In this document: positions 24,192 to 32,420 of the stretch, one piece after another
Layout: each line of letters begins with the position of its first letter
Numbering within the stretch: the stretch's first letter is position 1
Origin: an uncultured Eubacteriales bacterium
GTDB taxonomy: Bacteria; Bacillota; Clostridia; Oscillospirales; Oscillospiraceae
NCBI GenBank assembly: GCA_900547405.1
Contig: URGL01000006.1
Span: forward strand, 14,608 to 78,607
Length of the DNA stretch: 64,000 bases
Direction of reading: 5' to 3'
Made by a program: the position numbers and the translations under genes
Notes under the pieces: model-generated
What the model saw: the letters and a program-made list of their open reading frames with translations, nothing else
Told to the model about the DNA's origin: nothing
Database searches by the model: none

Positions 24192-25016
24192 ATGGAAACA
24201 TTCAATTTTTCAAACTGGTTCTCCGGAGCCGGTACCTTTGTTTTAAACCGCACCCTTTCCGCCGCGGCCACCCTGGCCATTGGGCTGCTGATCATCCGGC
24301 TGGTGCTGCGGCTGGAGCGAACCGCCCTGGAAAAGACCCATTTGGAAAAGGCGGCCCACAGCCTTGTCTACTCCCTGACCAAAGTGGGGCTCTATCTGCT
24401 GCTGGGGTTGAGCATCGCCGACTGTTTGGACATTGATGTAACCGGCGTGGTGGCTCTGGCCAGCGTGCTGACCCTGTCCATTTCCCTGTCTTTGCAGAAT
24501 ATGCTCACCAATGTCTTCGGCGGCTTCGCCCTGCTGACCACCCACCCCTTCCACTCCGGAGACTACGTGGACATCGGGGACCTGAGCGGTACCGTTGCCT
24601 CCATCGACATGACCTATACCCGGCTTATAACCGCCGAAAATAAGGTGGTGTGCATTCCCAACAGCACCGTCATGTCCGCAACCGTCATCAACTACTCCGC
24701 CAACCCCACCCGCCGGGCGGAGCTCCGAGTCAGCGCCAGCTATGACGCCCCCACCCAGAAGGTCATCGATGCCCTGGTCCAGGCCGCCACCGTAGACAAT
24801 GCCCTCTTAGATCCCGCCCCCTTCGCCGCCGTGGACAGCTACGGAGACAACGCCATCAACTATATCCTGCGGTTCTGGGCCAAAACGCCGGACTACTGGA
24901 ACGTATACTTCACCGTCAACCAGCGGGTGAAGGACATCTTCGACCAGCAGGGCATCGAAATGACCTACCCCCACCTCAATGTCCATTTCGATCCATCCTT
25001 TACAGAAAAGCGGTAA
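24192..25016 (+). CDS. MscS-type small-conductance mechanosensitive channel
   Basis: A 274-residue membrane channel. Three hydrophobic helices occupy about 15-110; the pore helix reads SVLTLSISLSLQNMLTNVFGGFALL near 90-115, with the small-residue pattern and the QN..NVFGG turn of MscS TM3. A beta domain follows (FHSGDYVDIGDLSGTVASIDMTYTRL, about 122) and an alpha/beta C-terminal domain ending about 270. It opens under membrane tension and releases solutes on osmotic downshock. GGGAGG is 7 nt from the ATG. A canonical promoter precedes it and a terminator follows, so it is a single-gene unit. Confidence 0.95.
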   Translation: METFNFSNWFSGAGTFVLNRTLSAAATLAIGLLIIRLVLRLERTALEKTHLEKAAHSLVYSLTKVGLYLLLGLSIADCLDIDVTGVVALASVLTLSISLSLQNMLTNVFGGFALLTTHPFHSGDYVDIGDLSGTVASIDMTYTRLITAENKVVCIPNSTVMSATVINYSANPTRRAELRVSASYDAPTQKVIDALVQAATVDNALLDPAPFAAVDSYGDNAINYILRFWAKTPDYWNVYFTVNQRVKDIFDQQGIEMTYPHLNVHFDPSFTEKR

Positions 25017-25044
25017 AAAAACTGTCCCGGTCCTTGCCCGGTCC

Positions 25045-25072
25045 ACCCTCTCGTAAGGAGAGGGTTTTTCTT
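25045..25072 (+). terminator. Terminator of the mscS-like gene
   Basis: ACCCTCTC / GAGAGGGT stem followed by TTTTCTTTT. The stem resembles the end module of the core intergenic repeat, so it may derive from it. Confidence 0.85.
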
Positions 25073-25101
25073 TTGACATTTTCCGTCTTTTTCTGTATAA
25101 T
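25073..25101 (+). promoter_or_regulatory. Promoter of the dnaD operon
   Basis: Perfect TTGACA (25073-25078) and perfect TATAAT (25096-25101) with a 17-bp spacer, 32 bp before the dnaD-like start; it abuts the preceding terminator. Confidence 0.95.
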
Positions 25102-25133
25102 AGACAGACTGATTTACATTCGAGGGAAACACT

Positions 25134-26015
25134 ATGGTAACGGATTCCATTACAGTATCAGAAACAGACCTGCGCAAGCTCTTAGGGGCGGCCAGCCCCG
25201 ACGCGGCACTGCTGTATCTTTATATCTCCTGCGGCAACGACCCGGACCGGGCCGGGGAGGACCTGAACCTGGGGGCCTCCCGGCTCAGCTGCGCCGCGGC
25301 TTCCCTGCGGCAGCTGGGCCTGTGGCCGGAGGAGCGGACAGTGCGCATTGCCCCAGGAGAGCGGCCGGACTACACGGAGCGGGATGTGCTCACCACCATG
25401 GACTCCGATGCCTCCTTCCAGAGGCTCTACGGAGAGATCCAGCGGCTGCTGGGCCGGAACCTGAACACCGAGGAACTGAAGATCCTGCTGGGCTTTGTCC
25501 GGTATCTCAATATGCCGGTGGAGGTCATCCAGATGCTGGTGTGCTACTGCAAGGACCGGGCCCGCCGCCGGGGAAGCAACCGGAACCCCAGTCTCCGGGC
25601 CATTGAGAAGGAGGCCTACGCCTGGGCCGAGCGGGGCATTGACAGCATTGAGGAGGCCTCTGCCTTCATCCAGGCCCAGAATGTCCGTTCCTCCCGGCTG
25701 GCTCAGCTTATGGAGGTGCTCCAGATCAGAGGGCGGAACCTCACTGCCGCTGAGGAGCGCTACGCCCAAAGCTGGCTTGAAATGGGCTTCGAGAACGAGG
25801 CCATCTCCATGGCCTATGAGCGGACCTGCCTGAATACCGGCGGCCTCAACTGGGCATACATGAACAAGATTTTGCAGCGCTGGCACGAGGCCGGGCTTCA
25901 CACCGCCCAGGCCATCCGGGCTGGGGACAAGAAGCCCACCAGTCGCTCCTCCAATCCCAACGCGCTGGATGAGGATGTGGCCGCCACAATCAAACAAATG
26001 CTCCAGGAGGAATGA
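25134..26015 (+). CDS. DnaD domain protein, primosome component
   Basis: A 293-residue cytosolic protein. The N-terminal half (about 1-90) has a winged-helix character; the DnaD/DnaB_2 tetramer domain is seen at about 100-165 (LYGEIQRLLGRNLNTEELKIL..VRYLNMPVEVI) and a second copy at about 185-260 ending with the conserved GLNWAYMNKILQRW (YxxxIxxxW motif). DnaD proteins help load the replicative helicase at origins and restart forks. The helicase-loader ATPase gene follows 3 bp downstream, a pairing that matches the primosome function. GAGGG is 7 nt from the ATG and a canonical sigma-A promoter precedes. Confidence 0.93.
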   Translation: MVTDSITVSETDLRKLLGAASPDAALLYLYISCGNDPDRAGEDLNLGASRLSCAAASLRQLGLWPEERTVRIAPGERPDYTERDVLTTMDSDASFQRLYGEIQRLLGRNLNTEELKILLGFVRYLNMPVEVIQMLVCYCKDRARRRGSNRNPSLRAIEKEAYAWAERGIDSIEEASAFIQAQNVRSSRLAQLMEVLQIRGRNLTAAEERYAQSWLEMGFENEAISMAYERTCLNTGGLNWAYMNKILQRWHEAGLHTAQAIRAGDKKPTSRSSNPNALDEDVAATIKQMLQEE

Positions 26016-26018
26016 TCT

Positions 26019-27008
26019 ATGGGTTACAGCGCTGATGTCGTTCGTCGCGCGAGGGCGCGCCTTGCTCAGGCCAAAGAAGAACGGGATTCCGAAAATCGGC
26101 AGCATCTGGCCATTGCTTACGAACAGGTCCCCCGTATTCGGGAAATTGACCGCCAACTCCGGGTCACAATGGCGAAAGCCGCTCAGGCCGCTTTTCTTTC
26201 CGGCTCTGACGGTCAGGATGCCCTGGCCAAAATCCGGGAGGAAAACAAAGGGCTGCAGCAAGAGCGGGAAACTCTTGTCAAAGCGCATTTTGAAGAAGGC
26301 TTCCTGGACGAAACGCCGATCTGCACCATCTGCGGCGGAACAGGCTATGTGGGGTCCACCATGTGTGAGTGCTTGCAGGAGCTGTGCCGTCAGGAGCAAA
26401 AGCGGGATGTTTCCATTCTTTCCGGCACCCGTGACAGCTTCAGTCATTTCGATCTGTCCCTTTACCCAGACCGTGTAGACCCCAAATACGGAGCAAGTCC
26501 CCGGGCCATTATGGAGCGGAATCTCCGTGAATGCCGGAGCTACGCCATGTTCTTTTCGGAAAAGTCAGGAAATCTCCTGCTTTTCGGAAGTACGGGTTTG
26601 GGCAAAACATTTTTGTCTGCCTGTATCGCGAGAGCCGTAGCAGACCGTGGATACAGCGTTGCTTACGAAACGGCCTCCAGTCTGTTCAATAAGATGGAAC
26701 GAGCCAGATTCGAACGTGACGAGCAATGCCGCACAGATACAGAATCCGCGTTGGCGGCAGACCTGCTGATCGTTGATGATCTTGGTACTGAAATGCCGGG
26801 CCAATTTACCAATGTAGCCCTCTACAGCCTGATCAACGACCGGCTGTTGGCCGGAAAACCCACCATCATTTCGACCAATTTGTCCACCGAGGACATTGCC
26901 CGGCGCTACACCCCCCAGATTGCCTCCCGGCTCCGGGGCAGCTATAAGCGGGTGCCCTTTGTGGGGGACGACATCCGCATCCTAAAGAACGGAGGCCTGT
27001 CTCTATGA
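26019..27008 (+). CDS. DnaC/DnaI-type helicase-loader ATPase
   Basis: A 329-residue AAA+ protein. The N-terminal about 155 residues contain a coiled, charged stretch and a Cys cluster CTICGGTGYVGSTMCEC at about 105-121, the zinc-binding part of DnaI-type loaders. The ATPase core has Walker A FGSTGLGKTFLSA near 190, Walker B LLIVDDLGTE near 251, sensor-1 TIISTNLS near 285 and an Arg finger region ASRLRGSYKRV near 306. It loads the DnaB-type helicase together with the DnaD protein encoded just upstream. AGGAGG is 8 nt from the ATG. It overlaps the HAD-phosphatase gene by 4 bp, so the four genes here form one operon. Confidence 0.95.
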   Translation: MGYSADVVRRARARLAQAKEERDSENRQHLAIAYEQVPRIREIDRQLRVTMAKAAQAAFLSGSDGQDALAKIREENKGLQQERETLVKAHFEEGFLDETPICTICGGTGYVGSTMCECLQELCRQEQKRDVSILSGTRDSFSHFDLSLYPDRVDPKYGASPRAIMERNLRECRSYAMFFSEKSGNLLLFGSTGLGKTFLSACIARAVADRGYSVAYETASSLFNKMERARFERDEQCRTDTESALAADLLIVDDLGTEMPGQFTNVALYSLINDRLLAGKPTIISTNLSTEDIARRYTPQIASRLRGSYKRVPFVGDDIRILKNGGLSL

Positions 27009-27649
27009 CTATTGGCATTCTCTTCGACCTGGACGGCACCCTGCTGAACACCCTGGAGGACCTGAAGGACGCCACAAATTATGCGCTTTCCTCTCTGGGC
27101 TACCCCGAAAGGAGCCTGGAGGAGGTCCGCCGCTTCGTGGGCAACGGAGCGGGCAGGCTCATGGCCCAGGCCGTACCCCCGGGGGTAGACAGCGCAGAGG
27201 CCCTGGCCCGGTTCCAGGCCTATTATCCCAGCCACTGCCAGATCAAAACCGCTCCTTACCCCGGCATTTCCGAAGCTCTGGCGGCTTTGCAAAAGAAATA
27301 CCCCCTTGCCATTGTGTCCAACAAGCCTGACACCGCGGTGAAGCCCCTGTGCGCCGGGTATTTCCCCGGCATCTTCGCCCGGGGAGAGGCAACGGACTGC
27401 CCCAGAAAGCCCGCCCCGGAGATGGTCTATCAGGCCATGGCCGCCATTGGGGCCGACACCTGCATCTATGTAGGCGACAGCGAGGTGGACGTGCTGACGG
27501 CCAAAAACGCAGGGGTCCCCTGCCTTTCCGTCACCTGGGGCTTCCGGACCAAAGAGGAGATCACCGGCGGCAGTCATTTCTGTGACCGCCCAGAGGATCT
27601 GGTAAGCTACCTGGATGCCTTGGCAAAGGAGCTGCGCCATGGCAAATGA
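27005..27649 (+). CDS. HAD-family hydrolase, phosphoglycolate phosphatase-like
   Basis: A 214-residue cytosolic phosphatase. HAD motif I is GILFDLDGTLLNT (about 4-16, nucleophile first Asp), motif II is IVSNKPD near 101, motif III has Lys in CPRKPAPEMVY near 132 and motif IV is YVGDSEVDVLTAKNAG near 156. An alpha-helical cap lies between motifs I and II. The Gph-like arrangement suggests a small phosphate ester such as 2-phosphoglycolate, but HAD substrates cannot be told from sequence. It overlaps the helicase loader by 4 bp upstream and the HD nucleotidase by 11 bp downstream. Confidence 0.9.
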   Translation: MTIGILFDLDGTLLNTLEDLKDATNYALSSLGYPERSLEEVRRFVGNGAGRLMAQAVPPGVDSAEALARFQAYYPSHCQIKTAPYPGISEALAALQKKYPLAIVSNKPDTAVKPLCAGYFPGIFARGEATDCPRKPAPEMVYQAMAAIGADTCIYVGDSEVDVLTAKNAGVPCLSVTWGFRTKEEITGGSHFCDRPEDLVSYLDALAKELRHGK

Positions 27650-28214
27650 ATTCTATGCCCTTCTCAGCCGGATGCGCTACATCAGCCGCTGGGGGCTCAT
27701 GCGCAACAGCTTTCCGGAGAATATCCAGGAGCACAGCCACCAGGTGGCCGTCCTGGCCCACGCCCTGGCCCTGATCCGCCGGGACATCCTGGGACTTCCT
27801 TCCCCGGACCCGGAAAAATGCGCTGTGGCCGCCCTCTATCACGATGCCTCGGAAATTCTCACCGGAGATATGCCCACACCGATCAAATATTACAATCCGG
27901 AGATCCGCACCGCCTACAAAGCTGTGGAAAAAGTCGCCGGGCAGAAGCTATTGGAGATGCTCCCTCCTGCTCTGCGGCCCAGCTATGAGCGCTATGTATT
28001 GGAGGACGACGAAAACCTGAATCCCATCGTCAAGGCAGCCGATAAGCTGGCTGCCCACATCAAGTGCATTGAGGAATTAAAGGCCGGCAACCTGGAGTTC
28101 TCCACCGCCGCCGCCCAGACTCTCCAGGCTCTGAAAGCCACAGGCCGGGAAGAAGTTGACTGGTTTCTGGATCACTGCCTGGAGCCCTTCTCCCGGAACA
28201 TCGATCAGATGTAG
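27639..28214 (+). CDS. HD-domain 5'-deoxynucleotidase, YfbR-like
   Basis: A 191-residue HD hydrolase. Metal-binding residues are visible as H in NIQEHSHQVAVLAHAL (about 33-36), HD in ALYHDASEILTGDMPTPIK (about 68-69) and a later Asp in IVKAADKLAAHIKC (about 137). The SEILTGDMPTPIKY stretch is the signature of YfbR, which removes the 5' phosphate from deoxynucleoside monophosphates in nucleotide-pool control. The start is ATG at 27639, inside the end of the HAD gene; an upstream frame start is less likely. It closes the dnaD operon, and the partial tRNA-Leu follows 62 bp later. Confidence 0.9.
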   Translation: MANEFYALLSRMRYISRWGLMRNSFPENIQEHSHQVAVLAHALALIRRDILGLPSPDPEKCAVAALYHDASEILTGDMPTPIKYYNPEIRTAYKAVEKVAGQKLLEMLPPALRPSYERYVLEDDENLNPIVKAADKLAAHIKCIEELKAGNLEFSTAAAQTLQALKATGREEVDWFLDHCLEPFSRNIDQM

Positions 28215-28276
28215 CATCTTGACGGCCTGCCTGTTTTGTGGTATGATATTTTCCGCAAACAAAAGGCCGTTCCTAT

Positions 28277-28327
28277 GCCGCCATGGTGGAACTGGTAGAC
28301 ACAAGGGACTTAAAATCCCCTGGGCCG
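28277..28327 (+). pseudogene. 5' fragment of tRNA-Leu(UAA)
   Basis: The acceptor 5' strand GCCGCCA, D-arm and an anticodon arm with CTTAAAA (anticodon UAA) are intact, but the homology stops in the variable arm after GGGCCG; no T-arm or 3' acceptor strand follows. The next about 125 bp are AT-rich with direct repeats of CATCCCTCC and a CATCCCTC / GAGGGATG hairpin at 28431-28452, and hold no gene. This looks like the host tRNA broken at the island boundary. Confidence 0.8.
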
Positions 28328-28455
28328 AATCAAGCACCCAATTTGAAAAGCATTAGAGAAATGCGAGCTTTTTGAATTTGAAATTTGGGAAATTTGGAGC
28401 ATCCCTCCAAAACATCCCTCCAACCTTCCATCCCTCGTTTTTGAGGGATGCATAT

Positions 28456-28541
28456 GCCGCTATGATGGAATGGTAGACATAGCAGACTTAAAATCTGCCT
28501 GAGGTTACTCAGTACCGGTTCGAGTCCGGTTAGCGGCACCA
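28456..28541 (+). tRNA. tRNA-Leu (anticodon UAA)
   Basis: Complete cloverleaf: acceptor GCCGCTA / TAGCGGC, discriminator A with encoded CCA, anticodon stem GCAGA / TCTGC around CTTAAAA, long variable arm CTGAGGTTACTCAG, and T-arm CCGG TTCGAGT CCGG. It differs at many positions from the broken copy 180 bp upstream, so it is not a simple duplication. The integrase stop codon is 6 bp beyond its end, as expected of a tRNA used as integration site or carried by the element. Confidence 0.95.
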
Positions 28542-28546
28542 TTTTT

Positions 28547-30067
28547 TCAACGGACACTCGGAGATGAAATGCTCTGAGTGTCCTTTTTTTGCTCCAAAAT
28601 GCCAATAATTGCATTGGCAGAATTGATTTTGGAATTCTCGTCCAGATGCGTGTAAATATTGGCGGTTGTTCCGATAGTGCTGTGACCAAGCCACGCCTGA
28701 ATTTCCTTCATGGGGACACCCTGAGCAAACAGAAGCGTTGCACAGCTATGGCGAAGATCGTGGAAGCGAATATGTGGCATATTGTGTTCTTCCAGAAAAG
28801 CTTTGAAATGCGTTGTGAGGTAATCAGGTTTAATGATTTCTCCAATTTCATTTACATAGATATAGTCGAGATAGTCTGTACAATAACAGGAACCGCAGAG
28901 TTTCCTGTTTTCTTTCTGATTTTCTCTCATCTTAAGCAGGATTGCCTCATAAGGTGCAACAAGAGGAAGGGTACGGCAGCTGGATTTTGTCTTTGTTCTG
29001 TCGCAGGGAACAATTTGAAGTTTACCATCAACCTTTGTCTGCTGAATGGTATGCTTGATTGTAATGGTCTTCTTTTCAAAATCAACGGCATCCCACTTTA
29101 ATCCAACTACTTCGCTGCGCCGCAATCCATAAAATGCTGCCGTTACTACACCAAATTCAGCAGGGTCGCCTTTGATTGCTTGGAACAGTTCTTCAAGCTG
29201 CTTTTTGTTGTAGACATTCCCGGAATATTTTTCAACTTTGGGAAGCTCTACTTTATCAGCAGGATTTGTTTGAATCATGTCTGTTTTATAGGCGTATGAG
29301 AGAGCCTTGTGAATATTCGCGTGTCGATGCTTTACGGTATTGGCTGAAACATGGTTTACTTCCATCTCATAGGTGTAGTAGTCTTGAATATGCTTGGCGG
29401 TAATGGCATTCAATCGAATGCTAGGGTGATGTTCATCAAAATAAGGAATTATCCGATTCAACATCACATTTGCATATGCGCTGTACGTTGTGACTGCCAC
29501 CTGAGTTTTCATCATTTTTAACCAGTCACGCAAAAAGGATGTAAAAAACGGCGTTGTGTTGACCAGGCAAGGATTGATATTGCAGGCTGGATTGTCTGTT
29601 CGCCATCCAATAGAAATAGCGTAGTCTAGTGCGATGGAAATTGTCCGATTGATGGAGAGCAGAGCCTTATTTCCAATACCATTTGCGTTCCGCTCATTGT
29701 CAAGGTAGGCAATAAGTTTTTCATCTGTGATTTCCTTGATGTCGGCATTGTGTCGGGAAAAATATGGAACGATATTGGTTCTGACGTAATAGATATAATC
29801 CGAATATTCGTCAGGCGATATATCCGCCACCTTATCCCCCAGCCACTTTTCGAGGAAATCTGTAAATAACATCCCTGTGCTGGGCATGTAATTGTCTGGA
29901 TTAAACTCAGAACGGGCTTTGAGCAGCATCTTTTCCGCTCTTTTTTTATTCCCTTTTACAGCCAGACCTGTGCTAAGGGATTTGCTTCTTCGTTTTCCGG
30001 AAGAATCTTTCCAGGTGAGAACCATCTGGAACATTCCGTTTTGCTCGCGTAAATGACCCGAAACCAT
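28547..30067 (-). CDS. Tyrosine integrase with two core-binding domains
   Basis: A 506-residue phage/ICE-type integrase. An N-terminal arm-binding region (AP2-like, about 1-50) is followed by two successive SAM-like core-binding segments, one at about 60-150 (FLEKWLGDKV...YLDNERNANG) and a second at about 185-290 (FLRDWLKMMK...YTYEMEVNHVSANT). The catalytic domain has the first Arg in YGLRRSEVVGLKW (about 323), HDLRHSCATLL (His and second Arg, about 445), WLGHSTIGTT and the Tyr in ANIYTHL. It recombines the element with the tRNA-Leu site. ATG at 30067 is chosen (AGGAGG 7 nt upstream). The excisionase gene lies 80 bp upstream on the same strand. A duplicated core-binding domain is unusual in length for the family. 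Confidence 0.95.
   Translation of the reverse strand: MVSGHLREQNGMFQMVLTWKDSSGKRRSKSLSTGLAVKGNKKRAEKMLLKARSEFNPDNYMPSTGMLFTDFLEKWLGDKVADISPDEYSDYIYYVRTNIVPYFSRHNADIKEITDEKLIAYLDNERNANGIGNKALLSINRTISIALDYAISIGWRTDNPACNINPCLVNTTPFFTSFLRDWLKMMKTQVAVTTYSAYANVMLNRIIPYFDEHHPSIRLNAITAKHIQDYYTYEMEVNHVSANTVKHRHANIHKALSYAYKTDMIQTNPADKVELPKVEKYSGNVYNKKQLEELFQAIKGDPAEFGVVTAAFYGLRRSEVVGLKWDAVDFEKKTITIKHTIQQTKVDGKLQIVPCDRTKTKSSCRTLPLVAPYEAILLKMRENQKENRKLCGSCYCTDYLDYIYVNEIGEIIKPDYLTTHFKAFLEEHNMPHIRFHDLRHSCATLLFAQGVPMKEIQAWLGHSTIGTTANIYTHLDENSKINSANAIIGILEQKKDTQSISSPSVR
28552..28590 (+). terminator. Terminator of tRNA-Leu, inside the integrase 3' end
   Basis: GGACACTC / GAGTGTCC with a 16-nt loop followed by seven T on the plus strand. 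It overlaps the last codons of the convergent integrase gene. Confidence 0.88.
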
Positions 30068-30147
30068 GTTAAAACCTCCTGTCATGTGGTGTCATTGGCT
30101 TTTGCGTGGCTACATGGTAGCATCGAAACCGGATTCCGGCAAGTTTG

Positions 30148-30360
30148 TCAATCTGTGCTTTCACTTTTCATAAAAGCAATCACGTTCACTTTCGGTATCC
30201 GATAGGCCCGGCCGATTCGGAAGTGCTTGATTTGGTTGGTCATTAAGAGCTGATATACCGTTCTTTCACAGACCCCAAGCATTTCACTTAGCTGCACAGT
30301 GGATACTACATCGGGATAATTCTGAAAGAGCTGCGTATATGTAGTTGCCGAACAGTCCAT
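30148..30360 (-). CDS. Excisionase-like helix-turn-helix protein
   Basis: A 70-residue basic DNA-binding protein with a MerR/excisionase-type winged helix: VVSTVQLSEMLGVCERTVYQLLMTNQIKHFRIGRAYRIPKVNVIAFM. The order helix-turn-helix, then GRAYRIPK beta-wing, is that of the 'helix-turn-helix domain, excisionase family'. It would bend DNA at the attachment sites and favour excision by the neighbouring integrase. ATG at 30360 is chosen since AAGGAGG is 8 nt upstream; longer frames overlap the MazF gene. It is transcribed toward the integrase. Confidence 0.9.
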   Translation of the reverse strand: MDCSATTYTQLFQNYPDVVSTVQLSEMLGVCERTVYQLLMTNQIKHFRIGRAYRIPKVNVIAFMKSESTD

Positions 30361-30425
30361 TTTAGTTGCCTCCTTGATTGAAAATAATATGTATAAGCTG
30401 GACAGTAAACTGCCCAGCCTGGTTG

Positions 30426-30788
30426 TCATAATTCAAGGCTGCATCTTAGCGCCTTGTTTACCCGCTCCATCTGGGAATCAGAAAGTGAACCGATGTAGCC
30501 AAGCAGACGGCGCTTATCCAGAGTAAGAATCTGCTCCAGAAGGATTAGGGAGGGAATCTTTGCTTGCATTCCGGGAATGTAATCCAGAAATACATGGGTT
30601 GGCAGCTTTGCTTTGCTTGCGGTTCGGCTGGTCAGTGCCGATACAATCAGCGTTTTGGAGTGCTTGTTTCCAATGTTATTTTGCAGGACAAGGACGGGGC
30701 GAATACCGCCCTGTTCACAGCCGAGATGCGGTTCAAGGTTTGCATAGAAAATATCACCACGGTGATATTCCAAAGACGTGGTGTTCAT
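30426..30788 (-). CDS. MazF/PemK-family endoribonuclease toxin
   Basis: A 120-residue protein with the PemK/MazF fold signature: YHRGDIFYANLEPHLGCEQGGIRPVLVLQNN (RGD(I/V) then GSEQGG(I/V)RP; here GCEQGG), TLIVSALTSR and the terminal LGYIGSLSDSQMERVNKAL. MazF toxins cleave mRNA at short sites. No MazE-like antitoxin frame is seen directly upstream, so either the antitoxin is unrecognised or the protein stabilises the element in another way. It lies between the accessory gene and the excisionase gene on the same strand, a position that may promote maintenance of the island. Confidence 0.9.
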   Translation of the reverse strand: MNTTSLEYHRGDIFYANLEPHLGCEQGGIRPVLVLQNNIGNKHSKTLIVSALTSRTASKAKLPTHVFLDYIPGMQAKIPSLILLEQILTLDKRRLLGYIGSLSDSQMERVNKALRCSLEL

Positions 30789-30800
30789 GGGATTTCCTTT

Positions 30801-31794
30801 CTAGCGTTCTGCGGAGTGAGAACGGCATTTGCTTTTTAGGGGCTGACCGAGATTATCGTAATTTTTCGGGTCGGCGGCAGGCGTTCCCCAGCCAAACATG
30901 GAACCGGCTACCATGGCGGCCTCCTGCGCCTTGGTAACACCTTTTACAGCGTTCAAGGCTGCTGCCCCCTCACTGGGGGAAGCGCCTTGCGGGAAAACAC
31001 CTGTGGGCGCATAGCCTCGTTCTCCTTTGGTAATGAGAATCATCTCGCCGGTGGTTTCTAAGGCGCTGAAGCAATTCTCAGGGAGAGACTGGCGAAGTGG
31101 GATGATGTCATGGCAGCCGGTTCTGTTGTACCGTTCTGCAAATTCGCAGATGTGGTAAAGATTGTTTCCCCGATGGCTGACAGCCTCAAAGTGGTAATCA
31201 TCGATATAGCGGCAGGTTATCTTTCGCTCCTCGCCGCCTTTTGTAAAATACCGAACCTGGTCGCCGTCCTCTATTCGGAACAGCTCTTTGTATTTGGGGT
31301 CAATGAAGCGGATACCCCGCTCGGCGCTTTTCAGATGGCTGTCAAGGAAATCACGGCGGTAGCAGTAGCAATACAAATTGTAATTGCCTTTGCTGGGATT
31401 CAGTCGGAGAATATATGCGTGCTTGTCAGAATCCGCTCTGAGGGCGATTTCTTGGCAAGGAGAGCCTTGAATCGTACCTTCTGGATGCGCATGACAATAA
31501 TTGGAAAGCTCCGTTCTGCCAACCAGAAACGTCTCCTGGGGGGCGGTTCCTGAAATAAGGCATTCGGTCTGGAAGCCGCGCAATGTGTTGATCAGCTGGT
31601 CAAGTTCATTTGAAAACGTGGGATTCTTCCACTCCCGGTTGCTGTCAAACCAGGAAGCAAAAAAGTCATCTCCACCTGAACCAAAGTCTGCGCGCAGATA
31701 CCCGATGCACCCCGCTTGCCCTTCGATTTGTGTGCTTTGGGAATAGCAATACTGCTGTTCAGCAGGGGGTTGCGCTCCGAATTTCAAAGTCCAT
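30801..31794 (-). CDS. Accessory protein of conjugative element, 5' frameshift in a C5 run
   Basis: About 328 residues, unrecognised function. The N-terminal about 90 residues (QSTQIEGQAGCIGYLRADFGSGGDDFF..W) resemble a small domain seen in many clostridial conjugative elements; the middle has a YRRDFLDSHL segment and a C-terminal tail ending in Lys/Arg. The expected start is the ATG at 31794 (GGAGG 10 nt upstream, overlapping the stop of the previous gene as TAATG), which encodes MDFEIRSATP and then hits TGA. Deleting one C from the five at 31765-31769 restores a continuous frame into PAEQQYCYSQ. As sequenced, translation would need a TTG at 31787 or a frameshift. It may be damaged, an assembly error, or phase-variable. 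Confidence 0.65.
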
Positions 31795-32420
31795 TATCGT
31801 GCGGCCTCCTTTTTCTGGTTCAGTTTCTTCTCCTCGGAGAGTACTTTGCGTAGATTTTCCTGGGCCCATTGGGGGACGGCTTTTACATCCATTGTGGCCA
31901 GAATATCTTCTCGTTTAAACCGAGTGTGCTTTCCGCTGTACAGGCTGGTACAGAAGCAGGCAGAGCCTCGGCTTTGAGGGTAAGCACCAAACCCACCTGT
32001 ACAAACATATAGCTGCCGGGTTGGAAGCTGAAATTCAGGCTTCAAAACTTCCGGCTTGATGACGATAACCTTTTGAAAAAACTTGTCGGATGGAATGGCA
32101 AGGTGACAGCCATCGGTTTCCAGGCACCGTTTCGTATTAAAGGGGTGTTGGTTGTCTGAGACCATTTTTTCTGCGGCCAACTCCTGCTCCAGGGAGTGAA
32201 CAGCTTTTACTGCTTCCTCGGCAAAGGTCTTCAAAATCTCCAAATAGCTGTCTCCATAGGTGCAGCAATGATAGGAAGCGAATAGCGGATTTTGGGTACA
32301 GTGCCCAACCATGTATGGAAACTGTTCGTTATCAGGGCAATGCCCAAGAACAATTTCCGTTGTGCCAACAGGTACAGCCAGAATAATCTCATATGCACCG
32401 GCCATCCTTTTATCATCCAT
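31794..32420 (-). CDS. Hypothetical accessory protein of the island
   Basis: A 208-residue soluble protein that I do not recognise functionally. Visible features are an N-terminal beta-rich part (EIILAVPVGTTEIVLGH), a C-rich patch near the middle (HCTQNPLFASYHCCTYGDSYLEIL) and a conserved-looking SRGSACFCTSLYSGKHTRFKREDI block near residue 165. The pattern is familiar from conserved hypothetical genes in clostridial conjugative elements. ATG at 32420 is chosen because GGAGG is 5 nt upstream; it overlaps the end of the zinc-ribbon-like gene by 8 bp and the next accessory gene by TAATG, so three accessory genes are translationally coupled. Confidence 0.75.
   Translation of the reverse strand: MDDKRMAGAYEIILAVPVGTTEIVLGHCPDNEQFPYMVGHCTQNPLFASYHCCTYGDSYLEILKTFAEEAVKAVHSLEQELAAEKMVSDNQHPFNTKRCLETDGCHLAIPSDKFFQKVIVIKPEVLKPEFQLPTRQLYVCTGGFGAYPQSRGSACFCTSLYSGKHTRFKREDILATMDVKAVPQWAQENLRKVLSEEKKLNQKKEAAR

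Noticed and set aside
28378..28452. Short CATCCCTCC direct repeats as a CRISPR array
   Set aside because: Only three near copies with spacers of a few bases, no cas genes and no regular unit length; more likely a terminator-like or junction repeat.
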